From Xanthobacteraceae bacterium (GTDB lineage: Bacteria; Pseudomonadota; Alphaproteobacteria; Rhizobiales; Xanthobacteraceae), in the NCBI GenBank assembly GCA_029239875.1, contig JARBUD010000007.1, forward strand, positions 186,001 to 250,000: DNA of 64,000 nucleotides, in the 5' to 3' direction. The notes beneath the pieces were generated by a model. That model was not told the origin of the DNA and made no database searches. It saw only the letters and a list, made by a program, of their open reading frames with translations. Shown here piece after piece: positions 9,222 through 18,541 of this stretch (its first letter is position 1; each line of letters begins with the position of its first letter). The position numbers and the translations under genes are program-made.

Positions 9222-10229
9222 GTGAAGCATACAGTTGCGCCGCGCGTGACCAAGCTGCTGGCGGCCGACGCCGCCGGCATCGCCGAGGCCGCGCACGTGC
9301 TGCAGGCCGGCGGCCTGGTCGCACTGCCGACCGAGACCGTCTACGGCCTCGCCTGCGACGCCACCGACCCGCACGCGGTCGCCAGCCTCTATGCGGCCAA
9401 GGGCCGGCCAAGCTTCAATCCGCTGATCGCCCATGTGCCGGACATCGACGCCGCCCGGCTCGTAGGACGTCTCACCCCCGCCGCCGAGACGCTGGCCCGG
9501 CGCTTCTGGCCGGGCCCGCTGACGCTGGTGGTGCCGGCGATCGAAAGTGCGACCAGCGAACTCGCCCGCGCCGGGCTCTCCAGCGTCGCCATCCGCGTGC
9601 CGGCGCACCCGGTGGCACAGGCAGTATTGCGGGCCGCGGGACGGCCGATCGCCGCGCCCAGCGCCAACCGTTCCGGCCACGTCTCCCCGACCAGCGCCGA
9701 GCATGTCCTCGCCGATCTCGACGGGCGGATCGACCTGATCCTGGATGCGGGCGCGAGCGCGGTCGGGGTGGAATCGACCATCCTCGACTGCACCGGTGAG
9801 GTGCCAGTGATGCTGCGCCCCGGCGGCCTGCCGCGCGAGGTGATCGAAGAAGCACTTGGTACGCCGCTGGCCAGTCCCGCCCCGCGGGTGATCGCGGAAG
9901 CGGAAGCAGGCGAGGCTCCCCTCGCCCCCGGCATGCTCGCCTCGCACTATGCGCCGGCCATCCCGGTGCGGCTTGGCGCCCGCGAGGTGAAGCCGGGCGA
10001 GGCGCTGCTCACCTTCGCCCACGCGCAGCCGCCGGGGGCGGAGGCGGCGGTCGCCCGTCTCGACCTCAGCCCGTCCGGCGATCTCGTCGAGGCGGCGGCC
10101 AACCTCTTCGCCCATCTGCGCGCGCTCGATGCCAGCGGAGCTCGCGGCATCGCCGTCGTTCCCCTGCCCCGCCACGGGCTGGGCGAGGCCATCGCCGACC
10201 GGCTGCGCCGCGCCGCGGCGCCACGTTGA
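9222..10229 (+). CDS. L-threonylcarbamoyladenylate synthase (Sua5 type)
   Basis: Makes threonylcarbamoyl-AMP from threonine, bicarbonate and ATP for the universal tRNA t6A37 modification. An N-terminal YrdC domain shows ALPTETVYGLACDA, AAKGRPSFNPLIAH and the SANRSGHVSPTSAEHV segment. A C-terminal Sua5 domain follows the linker (PGMLASHYAP). About 335 residues is the length of a two-domain Sua5, longer than E. coli TsaC. The start is taken as GTG 9222; GTG 9246 is possible, and reading from 8877 would run into the deacetylase gene. Upstream it is divergent from the deacetylase. Confidence 0.93.
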   Translation: MKHTVAPRVTKLLAADAAGIAEAAHVLQAGGLVALPTETVYGLACDATDPHAVASLYAAKGRPSFNPLIAHVPDIDAARLVGRLTPAAETLARRFWPGPLTLVVPAIESATSELARAGLSSVAIRVPAHPVAQAVLRAAGRPIAAPSANRSGHVSPTSAEHVLADLDGRIDLILDAGASAVGVESTILDCTGEVPVMLRPGGLPREVIEEALGTPLASPAPRVIAEAEAGEAPLAPGMLASHYAPAIPVRLGAREVKPGEALLTFAHAQPPGAEAAVARLDLSPSGDLVEAAANLFAHLRALDASGARGIAVVPLPRHGLGEAIADRLRRAAAPR

Positions 10230-10277
10230 AGCCATATCCCGCCCCAAGCGCGACATGCTCTTGCCCCTAGCGCCCGC

Positions 10278-10352
10278 CATTAACCGGCTCGCAAGGTTAA
10301 TGAGCGACAACCATAAGGCCTGACACGCGAGGGCTTGCCTGTCGCAGGCAAG
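10278..10352. promoter_or_regulatory. Two inverted repeats upstream of the wall hydrolase
   Basis: CATTAACC at 10278-10285 and GGTTAATG at 10295-10302 form an 8-bp inverted repeat; each half resembles a CtrA half site (TTAACC), but the spacing is not the standard TTAA-N7-TTAA. A second hairpin, CTTGCCT-GTCGC-AGGCAAG at 10334-10352, ends 13 bases before the hydrolase ATG, so it could affect its translation. No T-run follows, so it is not a good terminator. Confidence 0.35.
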
Positions 10353-10365
10353 TCACGCGGCGACA

Positions 10366-11586
10366 ATGGGCGGCAGCACCTCGATCGGGCTTCAGGACAT
10401 CGTCGGCCGCATGGCGCATGAGCCAGGCGTGACCGAGCGCGCCCGGCTCTCCATCCTGGGCGGGCCGCTGCACCTGCTCAAGGCCTCGACCTTCATCTGG
10501 CCGTCCTCCTCCTCGTTGCTGGCCGGCTCAGCCATCCCGACGCCGCCCGCTCCCGCCCTTGCCGTCGACATCAACCGCGACGCCAAGACCGACCGGCTGG
10601 CGCTGGCCGTCGAGGAGCCGCTGGAGGCCGATCCCTTCGTGGGCGCGGGCGAAACCACCCCGGCGAGCCTCGCCGGCAGCGGCATTCCGAGCACCGGCAC
10701 CGCCTCGCCGGGGACAGGCACGGGCGCGCCGGACGCGTTCGCCGGCACCGGTACCGATCCTTACGAGGATGGCGACGTTCCCGACGTGGCCATCGAAGCC
10801 AAAGGACTCTATTCGGTTCCCGCCGGCGATCCGACCGGCGATCCGTCCCAGCTCGAGCACACCGGCCCCGCCGTCGCGCTCGGCACCGAGGGGCGCGACA
10901 TCGCCGTGCCGGGCGACGGCGCCCTCGCCGCGATGGACGAGGATGGGCCGGACGGCTCTTACGAGCTCGATCCCGACCTGCCGCTCTACCGGCAGAACGT
11001 CTTCATCTTTGGCCTCGACCAGGCGGCGCTGCCGCCGCAGCCCTTCCTGCACCTCGCCCCGTCCGCCCTGCCGCCCGCCGACAGCGGCACCACGACGGCC
11101 GAGAAATCCGGGGACGACGCCCTGCGCGTCGCGCGCGGGCCGAGCCCAGGGGAGCGTCTCGGCCTCTCGGGCAAGCGCCGCGACCGGGCCGAGAAGTGCC
11201 TCGCCGAAGCCGTCTATTTCGAGAGCCGCGGCGAGCCCAAGCGCGGCCAAGTCGCGGTGGCACAGGTGGTGATGAACCGCGTCTTCTCTGGTTACTACCC
11301 GGCCGACATCTGCCGCGCCGTGTACCAGAACGCCAATCGCCGCTTCGCCTGCCAGTTCACCTTCGCCTGCGACAACATCCGCGACGTGGTCACCGAGCCG
11401 GCACTGTGGAAGCAGGCCAAGGAGATCGCCGCCGACATGCTGGACGGCCTCGTCTGGGACGACAAGGTCGGGCGGGCGACGCACTACCACGCGCGCTCGG
11501 TGCGGCCGAACTGGATCCGCGAGATGCGCAAGCTCGACCGGATCGGCGAGCACACCTTCTACCGCCCGCGGCGCTGGACGAGCTGA
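10366..11586 (+). CDS. SleB/CwlJ-family cell wall hydrolase
   Basis: A 406-residue protein. The C-terminal third (about 270-400) is a Hydrolase_2 (SleB-like lytic) domain with CLAEAVYFESRGEP, AQVVMNRVFSGYYPADICRAVYQN, CQFTFACD and ATHYHARSVRPNW. The long middle is low-complexity, rich in Gly, Ala, Thr and Pro, as in spacer regions of periplasmic hydrolases. A hydrophobic stretch near residues 40-60 may act as an uncleaved anchor. In non-sporulating Alphaproteobacteria such proteins are thought to cut peptidoglycan glycan strands during growth or division. It follows the Sua5 gene by 136 bp with inverted repeats between. Confidence 0.85.
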   Translation: MGGSTSIGLQDIVGRMAHEPGVTERARLSILGGPLHLLKASTFIWPSSSSLLAGSAIPTPPAPALAVDINRDAKTDRLALAVEEPLEADPFVGAGETTPASLAGSGIPSTGTASPGTGTGAPDAFAGTGTDPYEDGDVPDVAIEAKGLYSVPAGDPTGDPSQLEHTGPAVALGTEGRDIAVPGDGALAAMDEDGPDGSYELDPDLPLYRQNVFIFGLDQAALPPQPFLHLAPSALPPADSGTTTAEKSGDDALRVARGPSPGERLGLSGKRRDRAEKCLAEAVYFESRGEPKRGQVAVAQVVMNRVFSGYYPADICRAVYQNANRRFACQFTFACDNIRDVVTEPALWKQAKEIAADMLDGLVWDDKVGRATHYHARSVRPNWIREMRKLDRIGEHTFYRPRRWTS

Positions 11587-11610
11587 GAGCCTTCTCGCCG
11601 CCAGAGGAAC

Positions 11611-11704
11611 GTCATGGCCCGACCTGACCCGGCCATCCACGCCTTCTTCCGCGAAGACAGCCCCGGGCAAAGTCGTGAATGGCCGGGTCAGGCCCGTCCA
11701 TGAC
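11611..11704. repeat. Palindromic intergenic repeat, type C
   Basis: The segment begins GTCATGGCCCGACCTGACC and ends with the partly inverted GGGTCAGGCCCGTCCATGAC, with GGCCATCCACG near the first arm and TCGTGAATGGCC near the second. It has the form of a REP/BIME-like hairpin. A related element lies at 11892-11982, so both belong to one dispersed family. Confidence 0.7.
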
Positions 11705-11737
11705 GGCTGCTCCCGATCCCGGCCGTCATCCCTTCAT

Positions 11738-11845
11738 GCCGTCATCCCGGCCGGAGCGGCGCAGCCGCGCAGAGCCGGGATCGCGTGCAAAAATACAGCG
11801 GAGAGCGATCCCGGCTCTCCGCTTCGGAGTGGCCGGGATGACGGC
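11738..11845. repeat. Palindromic intergenic repeat, type A
   Basis: Outer arms GCCGTCATCCCGGCC (11738 on) and GGCCGGGATGACGGC (ending 11845) are exact reverse complements. Inside are a further inverted pair, GAGAGC-GATCCCGGCTCTC, and a short AT-rich spacer. The same arms recur at 25285-25377. This is the common GTCATCCCGGC type of extragenic palindrome of Rhizobiales, likely forming a hairpin in RNA or DNA. Confidence 0.8.
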
Positions 11846-11891
11846 GATAAGCCAGCGTGTCCAACGCGGCGCCCACCATCCCGATAACCAT

Positions 11892-11982
11892 CGTGCCCGG
11901 ACTTGATCCGGGCATCCACGCCTTCCTTTCAGGACCAGTTCCCAGCCAAGTCGTGGATGGCCGAGCCAAGCCCGGCCATGAC
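11892..11982. repeat. Palindromic intergenic repeat, type C
   Basis: Starts with CGTGCCCGGACTTGATCCGG, itself a small hairpin, then GGCATCCACGCC; the far arm reads TCGTGGATGGCC ... GCCCGGCCATGAC. It is a second copy of the element at 11611-11704. Together with the type A element between them, the 490-bp gap between the wall hydrolase and atpF is almost entirely repeat. Confidence 0.7.
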
Positions 11983-12013
11983 GGCGCTTCTACGTACCCC
12001 CGTCCCAAAACGA

Positions 12014-12040
12014 AAATGCCCGGCACGAAGCCGGGCATTT
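12014..12040 (-). terminator. Rho-independent terminator of the atp operon
   Basis: A perfect 11-bp stem AAATGCCCGGC / GCCGGGCATTT with a 5-nt loop. On the minus strand it is followed by TTTTCGTTTT, a usable T-tract. It lies 37 bases past the atpF stop, so it ends the F0 ATP synthase transcript. Confidence 0.85.
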
Positions 12041-12076
12041 CATAACTCATAGGGGCGATGGACCGGCGAGCGAAGC

Positions 12077-12559
12077 TCAGTTCAGCTTCGACTTCACTTC
12101 CGACACCGCCTCACCCAGCACGCGCTCGGCGGTCTCGCCGACGACCTGAGCGGCGAGCAGGGTCTCGGCCGCCTTCACCGCGGCATCCGCCGCGGCGGCC
12201 TTCACGTCGGCCAGCGCCTGCGCCTCGGCTTGGGCGATCTTCTGCTCGGCCATCTTGGTGCGGCGGGCGATCATGTCCTCGAGCTTGACCTTGGTCTCGC
12301 CGGCGAGACGCTCGGCTTCCGCCTTGGCGGTGGTGATGATCGCCTCGGCCTCGTCCTCGGCCTCGCGCTGGCGGCGCTTGTACTCGGCGACGAGCTTCTG
12401 CGCCTCTTCCTTCAGCTTGCGCGCTTCCTCCAGCTCCTGGCGGATGCGCTCGCCGCGGGCGTCGAGCTTGTTAGCGATGCCGGAGAAGGCGCCCGCGCGG
12501 ATGACGATCGCCATGAAGATGACGAAGGCGACGGCAACCCAGAGAGTATCACTTCCCAT
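12077..12559 (-). CDS. atpF: F0F1 ATP synthase subunit b
   Basis: Peripheral-stalk subunit, 160 residues. One N-terminal membrane helix (TLWVAVAFVIFMAIVI) is followed by a long charged coiled coil (LDARGERIRQELEEARKLKEEAQKLV onward in heptads). It dimerises with b' and links F0 subunit a to the F1 head. It is the last gene of the F0 operon, 11 bases after the b' gene, and is followed by a clear terminator. The F1 genes are not in this window, as usual in Alphaproteobacteria, where F0 and F1 operons are separate. Confidence 0.95.
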   Translation of the reverse strand: MGSDTLWVAVAFVIFMAIVIRAGAFSGIANKLDARGERIRQELEEARKLKEEAQKLVAEYKRRQREAEDEAEAIITTAKAEAERLAGETKVKLEDMIARRTKMAEQKIAQAEAQALADVKAAAADAAVKAAETLLAAQVVGETAERVLGEAVSEVKSKLN

Positions 12560-12570
12560 GGTGCGCTCCC

Positions 12571-13185
12571 TCAGCCCTTGATGGCGGTGTCGACCGCCGC
12601 CTCGACCGCCTGCGGCGCCGGCGCGGCGCCGATCAGGTTGCCGACGATGGCACCCGCCGCGTCCACCGCGATGCCGCGCACATTGGCCATGGCGGCGTCC
12701 TTGGTGGCGGCGATCTGCGTCTCCGCCGCAGCCAGCTTGGCGGAGAGCTCCGCCTCGAGCGACTTGCGGCCGGCCTCGCTGTCGGCGGCGAGCTTGTCGC
12801 GCGTCTCGGTGGCGATGCCGTGAGCCTTGTTGCGGGCGCTGGCGAGCGCCTGCTCATAGGCCTGCGCGGCGGCCTCGCTCTCGGCCTTCAGCTTGCCCGC
12901 CTCCTCGAGGTCGTCCGCGATGCGGTCGTGACGCTCTTCGAGGATGTTGGCGATGCGCGGCAGCGCGATACGGCTCATCAGCAGGTAGAGCGCGCCGAAG
13001 GCGATCGCCAGCCAGATCAGCTGCGACGGAAAGGTATGGACGTCGAAAGGCGGGAAGCCCCCGCCATGCGCTTCCCCTGGTGGCACTGCGATCTCCACGC
13101 CTTCGTGAGCGGGCGCAGCGCCGTGCGCCGCGGGCTCTGCCTGCGCGATGACGAATGTACCGGCCGGACCCTGGGTCTCGGGCAT
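12571..13185 (-). CDS. atpG: F0F1 ATP synthase subunit b'
   Basis: The second, diverged b-type stalk subunit found in phototrophic and other Alphaproteobacteria, 204 residues. A roughly 50-residue N-terminal extension rich in Ala, Pro and Gly precedes the single membrane helix (SQLIWLAIAFGALYLLMSRIALP). A coiled coil follows (ILEERHDRIADDLEEAGKLKAES). The subunit assembles as a b/b' heterodimer. It is transcribed between atpE and atpF; naming as atpG or atpF' differs between databases. Confidence 0.94.
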   Translation of the reverse strand: MPETQGPAGTFVIAQAEPAAHGAAPAHEGVEIAVPPGEAHGGGFPPFDVHTFPSQLIWLAIAFGALYLLMSRIALPRIANILEERHDRIADDLEEAGKLKAESEAAAQAYEQALASARNKAHGIATETRDKLAADSEAGRKSLEAELSAKLAAAETQIAATKDAAMANVRGIAVDAAGAIVGNLIGAAPAPQAVEAAVDTAIKG

Positions 13186-13268
13186 GGTTCAGACTTCCTC
13201 GGATGATGCTGTCGTCGGCTCAACGTGAACGGGGCGCGCCGGTGCGCGGCACGCCCCGCCGGAAGGCG

Positions 13269-13496
13269 TCAGACCACGAAGAGCAGGACCAGCGCAACGA
13301 CCAGCGCGAAGATGCCGAGACCTTCCGCGAGCGCCGCGCCGATGAAGGCGCGAGCGAACTGCCCGTCGGCCGCCGACGGGTTGCGCAGGGCGCCCGAGAG
13401 GAAGTTGCCGAAGATGTTACCCACGCCGATGGCGGCAAGGCCCATGCCGAGACAAGCGAGACCGGCGCCGAGGAACTTGGCGGCAATCGGATCCAT
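13269..13496 (-). CDS. atpE: F0F1 ATP synthase subunit c
   Basis: Proteolipid of the rotary c-ring, 75 residues in two membrane hairpin helices joined by the polar loop ALRNPSA. The proton-carrying carboxylate is Glu58 in [17 protein letters not shown]. The N-terminal helix has the glycine-rich pattern ([21 protein letters not shown]) needed for tight ring packing. There is no sign of the extra sodium-binding residues, so a proton-driven ring is expected. It is cotranscribed between atpB and the b' gene. Confidence 0.97.
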   Translation of the reverse strand: MDPIAAKFLGAGLACLGMGLAAIGVGNIFGNFLSGALRNPSAADGQFARAFIGAALAEGLGIFALVVALVLLFVV

Positions 13497-13556
13497 GGTC
13501 TTCTCCTATTGAATTTCGCTGATTGAATTGAAGGCTGGATTCCCGCGACGCGCCGA

Positions 13557-14321
13557 TCAGTGCCCCGGATGCAGCGCGTCGTTGAGATAGATGCAGGTCA
13601 GCACCGCGAAGACGTAGGCTTGCAGAGCGGCGACCAGGAATTCGAGCGCGGTGAGCGCCACCACCATGCTGAGCGGCAGGACGGCACCGAACCAGCCGGC
13701 AACGCCGCCCGCAGTCATCATGACGATGAAGCCGGCGAACACCTTCATGGCGATATGCCCGGCCAGCATGTTGGCGAAGAGGCGGAGGGAGAGGCTGATG
13801 GGGCGCGAGAGGAAGGAGATGACCTCGATCGCGACCATGAAGGGCAGCAGGAAAGCGGGAACGCCCGACGGAACAAAGAGATGCAGGAAGTGCATGCCGT
13901 GGCGGACGAAGCCGTAGATGATGACCGTAAGTATGACAATCGCCGCCAGTGCGGCGGTGACAACGAGGTGGCTGGTGACCGTGAAGGTGTAGGGCACCAT
14001 GCCGATGAAGTTCGCCACCAGCACGAAGATGAACAGCGAGAACACCAGCGGGAAGAACTTCATTCCCTCATTGCCGGCGGTCTGGCGTATCGTCGACGCG
14101 ACGAACTCGTAGGAGAGTTCGGCCAGCGACTGCATCCGGCCCGGCACGAGGGTGCGCCCGCGGGTGGCGAAGGTGAGGAAGAAGAACACCAGCGCCACGA
14201 TGCCGAACATGTAGGCGGCGGAATTGGTGAAGGCGAGCTGGATGCCGCCGGGCGTCCCCAGATCCACGATCTTGATGATCTGGAACTGATGGATCGGATC
14301 GATCACGCTTCCGCTGGCCAT
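13557..14321 (-). CDS. atpB: F0F1 ATP synthase subunit a
   Basis: Stator subunit of the proton channel, 254 residues with about six membrane segments. The essential arginine is Arg180 in [16 protein letters not shown], equivalent to E. coli Arg210. The half-channel helix ([21 protein letters not shown]) is present near the C-terminus. Second gene of the F0 operon, 87 bases after atpI. Confidence 0.97.
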   Translation of the reverse strand: MASGSVIDPIHQFQIIKIVDLGTPGGIQLAFTNSAAYMFGIVALVFFFLTFATRGRTLVPGRMQSLAELSYEFVASTIRQTAGNEGMKFFPLVFSLFIFVLVANFIGMVPYTFTVTSHLVVTAALAAIVILTVIIYGFVRHGMHFLHLFVPSGVPAFLLPFMVAIEVISFLSRPISLSLRLFANMLAGHIAMKVFAGFIVMMTAGGVAGWFGAVLPLSMVVALTALEFLVAALQAYVFAVLTCIYLNDALHPGH

Positions 14322-14408
14322 CGCCGGTCGCTGCCCTCAATCACGCGACGCCGGAAGGCGCCCGTCCCCGTCTTTAAAGGCGCCGCGAAGCGACGCCACC
14401 GAAACCCT

Positions 14409-14795
14409 TCACGCCCCACCCTTCGGCGGGGCCTTGCGGCCCGTCTCACCGGCGGCGCGGAGCATGTTCACGATGCTCGCGCCGAAGCCGAGCAGCAGGA
14501 ACACGATCATTCCCCACGGCGCCGTGCCGAGGAAATAGTCGAAACCCCAGCCGAGGCCGGCCCCGACCAGAACGCCCGCGACGAACTCGCTCCCCAGCCG
14601 GAACGCCAGCGTCATCCCCGACGCCGTCGATGTCCGGTCCGGCGACGCGGAAGCCGCCTTTTCATCGGCCCGGCGTTCGGCGCGAACCTTGTCGAGTTCG
14701 CTGCCCAGCCCGCGAAGCCTGCCGGAAAGCTCGTCATCGGAGATTTCCGGCCGGTTCGAGCCGCCCTGGCCGTCCGTCTTGTCGCGGTCGCCCAT
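14409..14795 (-). CDS. atpI: ATP synthase assembly protein I
   Basis: A 128-residue protein with a charged N-terminal half and two C-terminal membrane helices (LGSEFVAGVLVGAGLGWGFDY and WGMIVFLLLGFGASIVNML), the AtpI/Gct pattern. AtpI assists c-ring assembly and/or magnesium supply. It heads the F0 operon, with the promoter expected in the 293 bp between it and the 3' end of smc. Confidence 0.9.
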   Translation of the reverse strand: MGDRDKTDGQGGSNRPEISDDELSGRLRGLGSELDKVRAERRADEKAASASPDRTSTASGMTLAFRLGSEFVAGVLVGAGLGWGFDYFLGTAPWGMIVFLLLGFGASIVNMLRAAGETGRKAPPKGGA

Positions 14796-15088
14796 GATTC
14801 ACGCTCAAGCCCGGCCGAGTAAGGATTTCCCCACCCCGAAGTCGGGCGCACCATAGTGATCGCCCTTTGGGGTGTCAAGGATGTGAACGCATGTTTCAAG
14901 TCATTGAAATGACACATGAAAACAGACAGGTGGACGCTCTGTCGCAGGCCCGTCGAACCGCTTTCGCACCAAGGTAAGGTCGGTGGTCCGGTTTTGGCAT
15001 GCCAGCGTCCGCGCCGGAATACGGCGAACGCCCCATTTCCGCCGGCAGAGCATCGCCGCGGCGCACCTGCCGCAGCGGCAGAACGGCG
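14796..15088 (-). promoter_or_regulatory. Upstream region of the F0 ATP synthase operon
   Basis: No gene is visible. Since smc ends at 15089 on the same strand, this region should carry the atp promoter. It holds a palindrome TTTCAA-GTCA-TTGAAA at 14894-14909, about 100 bases upstream of the atpI start, in a locally AT-richer patch. The part next to smc (15000-15088) is GC-rich and shows no clear terminator. Confidence 0.4.
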
Positions 15089-18000
15089 TCAGCTCGCCTC
15101 GCGCCAGCTCTCGGCGGTGGCGAGATCGACCGAGACCAGCTTGGAGACGCCGCGCTCGGCCATGGTGACGCCGAACAGCCGGTTCATCCGGCTCATGGTG
15201 ATCGGGTTGTGGGTGATGGTGACGAAGCGCGTCTCGGTGAGGCGGCGCATCTCGTCGAGCAGGTTGCAGAAGCGCTCGACATTGGCGTCGTCGAGCGGCG
15301 CGTCAACCTCGTCCAGCACGCAGATCGGCGCCGGATTGGTGAGGAACACCGCGAAGATCAGCGCCATGGCGGTCAGCGCCTGCTCGCCGCCCGACAGCAG
15401 GGAGAGCGACTGCGGCTTCTTGCCCGGCGGCTTGGCGATGATGTCGAGGCCGGCTTCCAGCGGGTCTTCCGAATCGGTCAGCACAAGCTGTGCCTCGCCG
15501 CCGCCGAACAGCGTGGCGAAGAGCTGGCGGAAATGGCCGTCGACCACCGTGAAGCTCGCCTGCAGCCGCTCGCGCGCCTCGCGGTTGAGGCCGTAGATGC
15601 CCTGGCGCAGCCGCTTGATCGCCTCGGTGAGGTCGTCGCGCTCGGCGGCGAGGCCCTTCTGCTGGCCCTCGACCTCGGAGAGCTCCTCCTCGGCGCGCAG
15701 GTTCACGGCACCAAGCCGCTCGCGGTCGGCCTTGAGCCGGGCAAGCTCCGCCTCGACGTCGGCGAGATCGGGCATCGGAGCCTCCGGCGCGAAGCCGGCG
15801 ATCTCGCGCGCGCTCTCCGGCGGGCCGTCGAGCATCTCGGCGATCTCGCGCACCAGGTCCTCGCGCCGCTGCCGGCCGGCCTCCACCCGCGCCTCGCTGC
15901 GGGCATTCTCCTCGCGGGCGGAGGCGAGAGCGTCGAGAGCGGCACGCGCCGCCTTGTCCGCCTCGACCTGTGCGGTCTCGGCGGCTGCGAGCCGGTCGGC
16001 AGTCTCGCGCCGTGCCGTCTCGGCCTTAGAAGTCTCGTCGAGCAGCGCGCGCCGGCGGGCGGCGAACTGCACCGGCGCGTCGTCGAGCGCGGCGCGCTCG
16101 GTGGAAGCCTCGGCAAGACGCGCCTCCAGTGCCCCCACCCGCTCGCCGGTGCCGCCGGCGCGGGCTTCCCAGGAGGTCCGCTCGGAGGCGATGGCGGTCA
16201 GGCGCCGCACCCGCTGCTCGCGCTCGCGCACCAGCGCATCCGCCCGGGCGCGGGCCTCGGCCAGGGCGGCGCGGTCCTGCGCCACCCGGGCCCGCACCTC
16301 GGCGAGAAGAGCCTCGCCCTCGACGGCGGGCGGCAGCGCCGCGACGGCGTCGCGAGCGTCAGCGAGGTCCGCCGCACTCTTCTCGCGATCCGCTTCCAAC
16401 CGGCCGCGATTGGCGGTCAGCGCGGCGAGCCGGGTGGCCTGCTCGGAAGCCGCTCGCTCGGCGCGGGTGAGGTCGTCGCGCGCCGCCTCCATGGTGCGCA
16501 GCGCGGCGCGGCGGGCCTCGCGCGCCGAATTCTCGCGGGAGCCGGCGGCGCGCAGCGCGGTCTCGGCCAGCTCCAGCGCGGCGCGATGGACGGCGACCTC
16601 GGCCCGCGCGCCTTCCAGCTCGGCCGCGATGTCGGCGAGCCGGTTGCGCTCGGCGAGACGCCGGGCCGCCGCGGTCGGCGCGTCGGCGGCAGCGCTCAGC
16701 CCGTCCCAGCGCCACAGGTCGCCCTCGCGCGAGACCAGCCGCTGGCCGGGCTTCAAGAGGGCCGCGAGGCGCGGGCCGTCATGCTTGAGCACCACGCCGA
16801 TCTGCGCGAGGCGGCGAGCCAGCACGGGCGGCGCCTCGACATAAGCGGCGAGCGGCTCGACGCCCTCGGGAAGCGGCGCATCACCGTCGCTCTCGACCAG
16901 TGCCCAATGGACAGGCGCGGCGGCATCGGCCGGCGCATCGAGATCGTCGCCCAAGGCGGCGCCGAGCGCGGTCTCATAGCCGCGCTCCACCCGGACGGCA
17001 TCGAGCACCGGCGGCCAGCGGCGGTGCGTGCCGACGTCGAGCAGCTTGGCGAGGGTGCGCGCCTCGGTGTCGAGCCGCTGGGCGGTGCGCTCGGCCTCGG
17101 CCAGAGGCCGGCGGGCCTGGTCGAGCGCCGCGCGGGCCGCCACATGGGCGGTCTCGGCCTCGTGGGCGGCGGTCTCGGCGCGGGCGAAGGCCTGCTGCGC
17201 CGTCTCCGCCGCCGTGCGGCGCTCGTCGAGCCGGGCGGCGCCGGCGCTCGCCTCCGCCTGACGCTGCTGCTCGGCAAGCTGGTGCAGCTCGCGCTCCAGC
17301 CGGGCGAGGCGCTCGGCCTCCTCGCGCAAAGCGCGCTCCAGCGCGCCGCGCCGGGCGGCGCGCTCGGCATTGGCGGCGGTCGCCTCGGTGAAGTCGCGCT
17401 CGGAATCGGCAAGCTTTGCGGCGGCCCCCTCGCGGCCTGCCACCGCCTCCTCCTCCAGCTGCGCCGCCTCTCCCTGCGCCGCCTCCAACTCCTCGGCTTC
17501 AGTGGCGAGGCGCTGGAGCATCTCGCCGGCGTCGGCGGCAAGCGCTCGCTCGCGCGCCATGTCGCCGCCGAGCTGGGCGAGCCGGCGGTCGAGTTCGTCG
17601 CGGCGGGCGCCGGCGCGGGCCTCCTCGCGGTCGAGCTCGCCGCGCGCCAGCGTGAGGCGCTGCAGGGCGGCCGCGGCGGCGGCATCCGCCTCGCGCAGCG
17701 GGGGGATGACATGGGCGGCGACGGCGGCGACGCGGGCGGCCTCGCCCTGCGCATTGGTGCGGGCGGCGACCTCGCGGACGGCGAGGTCGAGCGCGCGGCT
17801 CGCCTCGCTCAGGCCGCCGGTCGCCTCTAGCCAGCGCAACCAGAGCAGCGCCGCCTCGTTGCGGCGGATGTCGCCGGAGAGCGCGCGGTAGCGCACCGCC
17901 TGCCGCGACTGCCGGCGCAGTGCGTCGAGCTGGCCAGTGATCTGGCCGATCACGTCCTCGAGGCGCGTGAGGTTCGTCTCCGCCGCCCGCAGCCGCATCT

Positions 18001-18541
18001 CCGCCTCGTGCCGGCGCGCGTGCAGGCCGGCGACGCCGGCGGCCTCCTCCAGGATACGGCGGCGGGCGGCGGGCTTGGCGCCGACGATCTCGCCGATCTG
18101 CCCCTGCCGCACCATGGAGGGCGAGCGCGAGCCGGAGGAGGCGTCGGCGAACAGGATCTGCACGTCGCGCGCACGCACCTCCCGCCCGTTGATGCGGTAG
18201 GAGGAGCCGGCCTCGCGCTCGATGCGGCGGGAGATCTCCAGCATGTCGGCGTCGTTGAAGACGGCGGGGGCGGAGCGGTCGCCATTGTCGACCACCAGTA
18301 CCACCTCGGCGGTGTTGCGCGCCGGGCGGGTGGTGGTGCCGCCGAAGATGACGTCGTCCATCCCCTCGGCGCGCATCGCCTTGTACGAGCTTTCGCCCAT
18401 CACCCAGCGCATCGCCTCGACGAGGTTCGACTTGCCGCAGCCATTCGGGCCCACGATGCCGGAGAGGCCGGGCTCGATCAGCATTTCGGTCGGCTCGACG
18501 AAGGTCTTGAAGCCGACGAGGCGCAGCCGGGTGAATTTCAT
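15089..18541 (-). CDS. smc: Chromosome segregation ATPase SMC
   Basis: Condensin core, 1150 residues. The N-terminal Walker A (GPNGCGKSN) comes within the first 45 residues, then a very long Ala/Arg/Glu-rich coiled coil. A hinge lies around 500-640 (from VERGYETALGAALGDDL on), then a second coiled coil. The C-terminal lobe carries the signature LLSGGEQALTAMALIFAVFL and Walker B CVLDEVDAPLDDANV. The start is ATG 18541 (MKFTRLRLVGFKTFVEP); reading from 18655 only adds unconserved residues. Partner ScpA/ScpB genes are not here. In many Rhizobiales smc follows dsbA in the mutY-DUF721-dsbA cluster; here it lies about 6 kb away on the other strand. Confidence 0.97.
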   Translation of the reverse strand: MKFTRLRLVGFKTFVEPTEMLIEPGLSGIVGPNGCGKSNLVEAMRWVMGESSYKAMRAEGMDDVIFGGTTTRPARNTAEVVLVVDNGDRSAPAVFNDADMLEISRRIEREAGSSYRINGREVRARDVQILFADASSGSRSPSMVRQGQIGEIVGAKPAARRRILEEAAGVAGLHARRHEAEMRLRAAETNLTRLEDVIGQITGQLDALRRQSRQAVRYRALSGDIRRNEAALLWLRWLEATGGLSEASRALDLAVREVAARTNAQGEAARVAAVAAHVIPPLREADAAAAAALQRLTLARGELDREEARAGARRDELDRRLAQLGGDMARERALAADAGEMLQRLATEAEELEAAQGEAAQLEEEAVAGREGAAAKLADSERDFTEATAANAERAARRGALERALREEAERLARLERELHQLAEQQRQAEASAGAARLDERRTAAETAQQAFARAETAAHEAETAHVAARAALDQARRPLAEAERTAQRLDTEARTLAKLLDVGTHRRWPPVLDAVRVERGYETALGAALGDDLDAPADAAAPVHWALVESDGDAPLPEGVEPLAAYVEAPPVLARRLAQIGVVLKHDGPRLAALLKPGQRLVSREGDLWRWDGLSAAADAPTAAARRLAERNRLADIAAELEGARAEVAVHRAALELAETALRAAGSRENSAREARRAALRTMEAARDDLTRAERAASEQATRLAALTANRGRLEADREKSAADLADARDAVAALPPAVEGEALLAEVRARVAQDRAALAEARARADALVREREQRVRRLTAIASERTSWEARAGGTGERVGALEARLAEASTERAALDDAPVQFAARRRALLDETSKAETARRETADRLAAAETAQVEADKAARAALDALASAREENARSEARVEAGRQRREDLVREIAEMLDGPPESAREIAGFAPEAPMPDLADVEAELARLKADRERLGAVNLRAEEELSEVEGQQKGLAAERDDLTEAIKRLRQGIYGLNREARERLQASFTVVDGHFRQLFATLFGGGEAQLVLTDSEDPLEAGLDIIAKPPGKKPQSLSLLSGGEQALTAMALIFAVFLTNPAPICVLDEVDAPLDDANVERFCNLLDEMRRLTETRFVTITHNPITMSRMNRLFGVTMAERGVSKLVSVDLATAESWREAS

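Noticed and set aside
10278-10302. Full CtrA site upstream of the wall hydrolase
   Set aside because: TTAA halves are 13 bases apart, not the 7 of the consensus; kept only as a weak inverted repeat.
14999-17830. 943-residue open frame antisense to smc
   Set aside because: Arises from GC-rich third positions opposite a real coiled-coil gene; Arg/Ala/Gly-rich with no domain.
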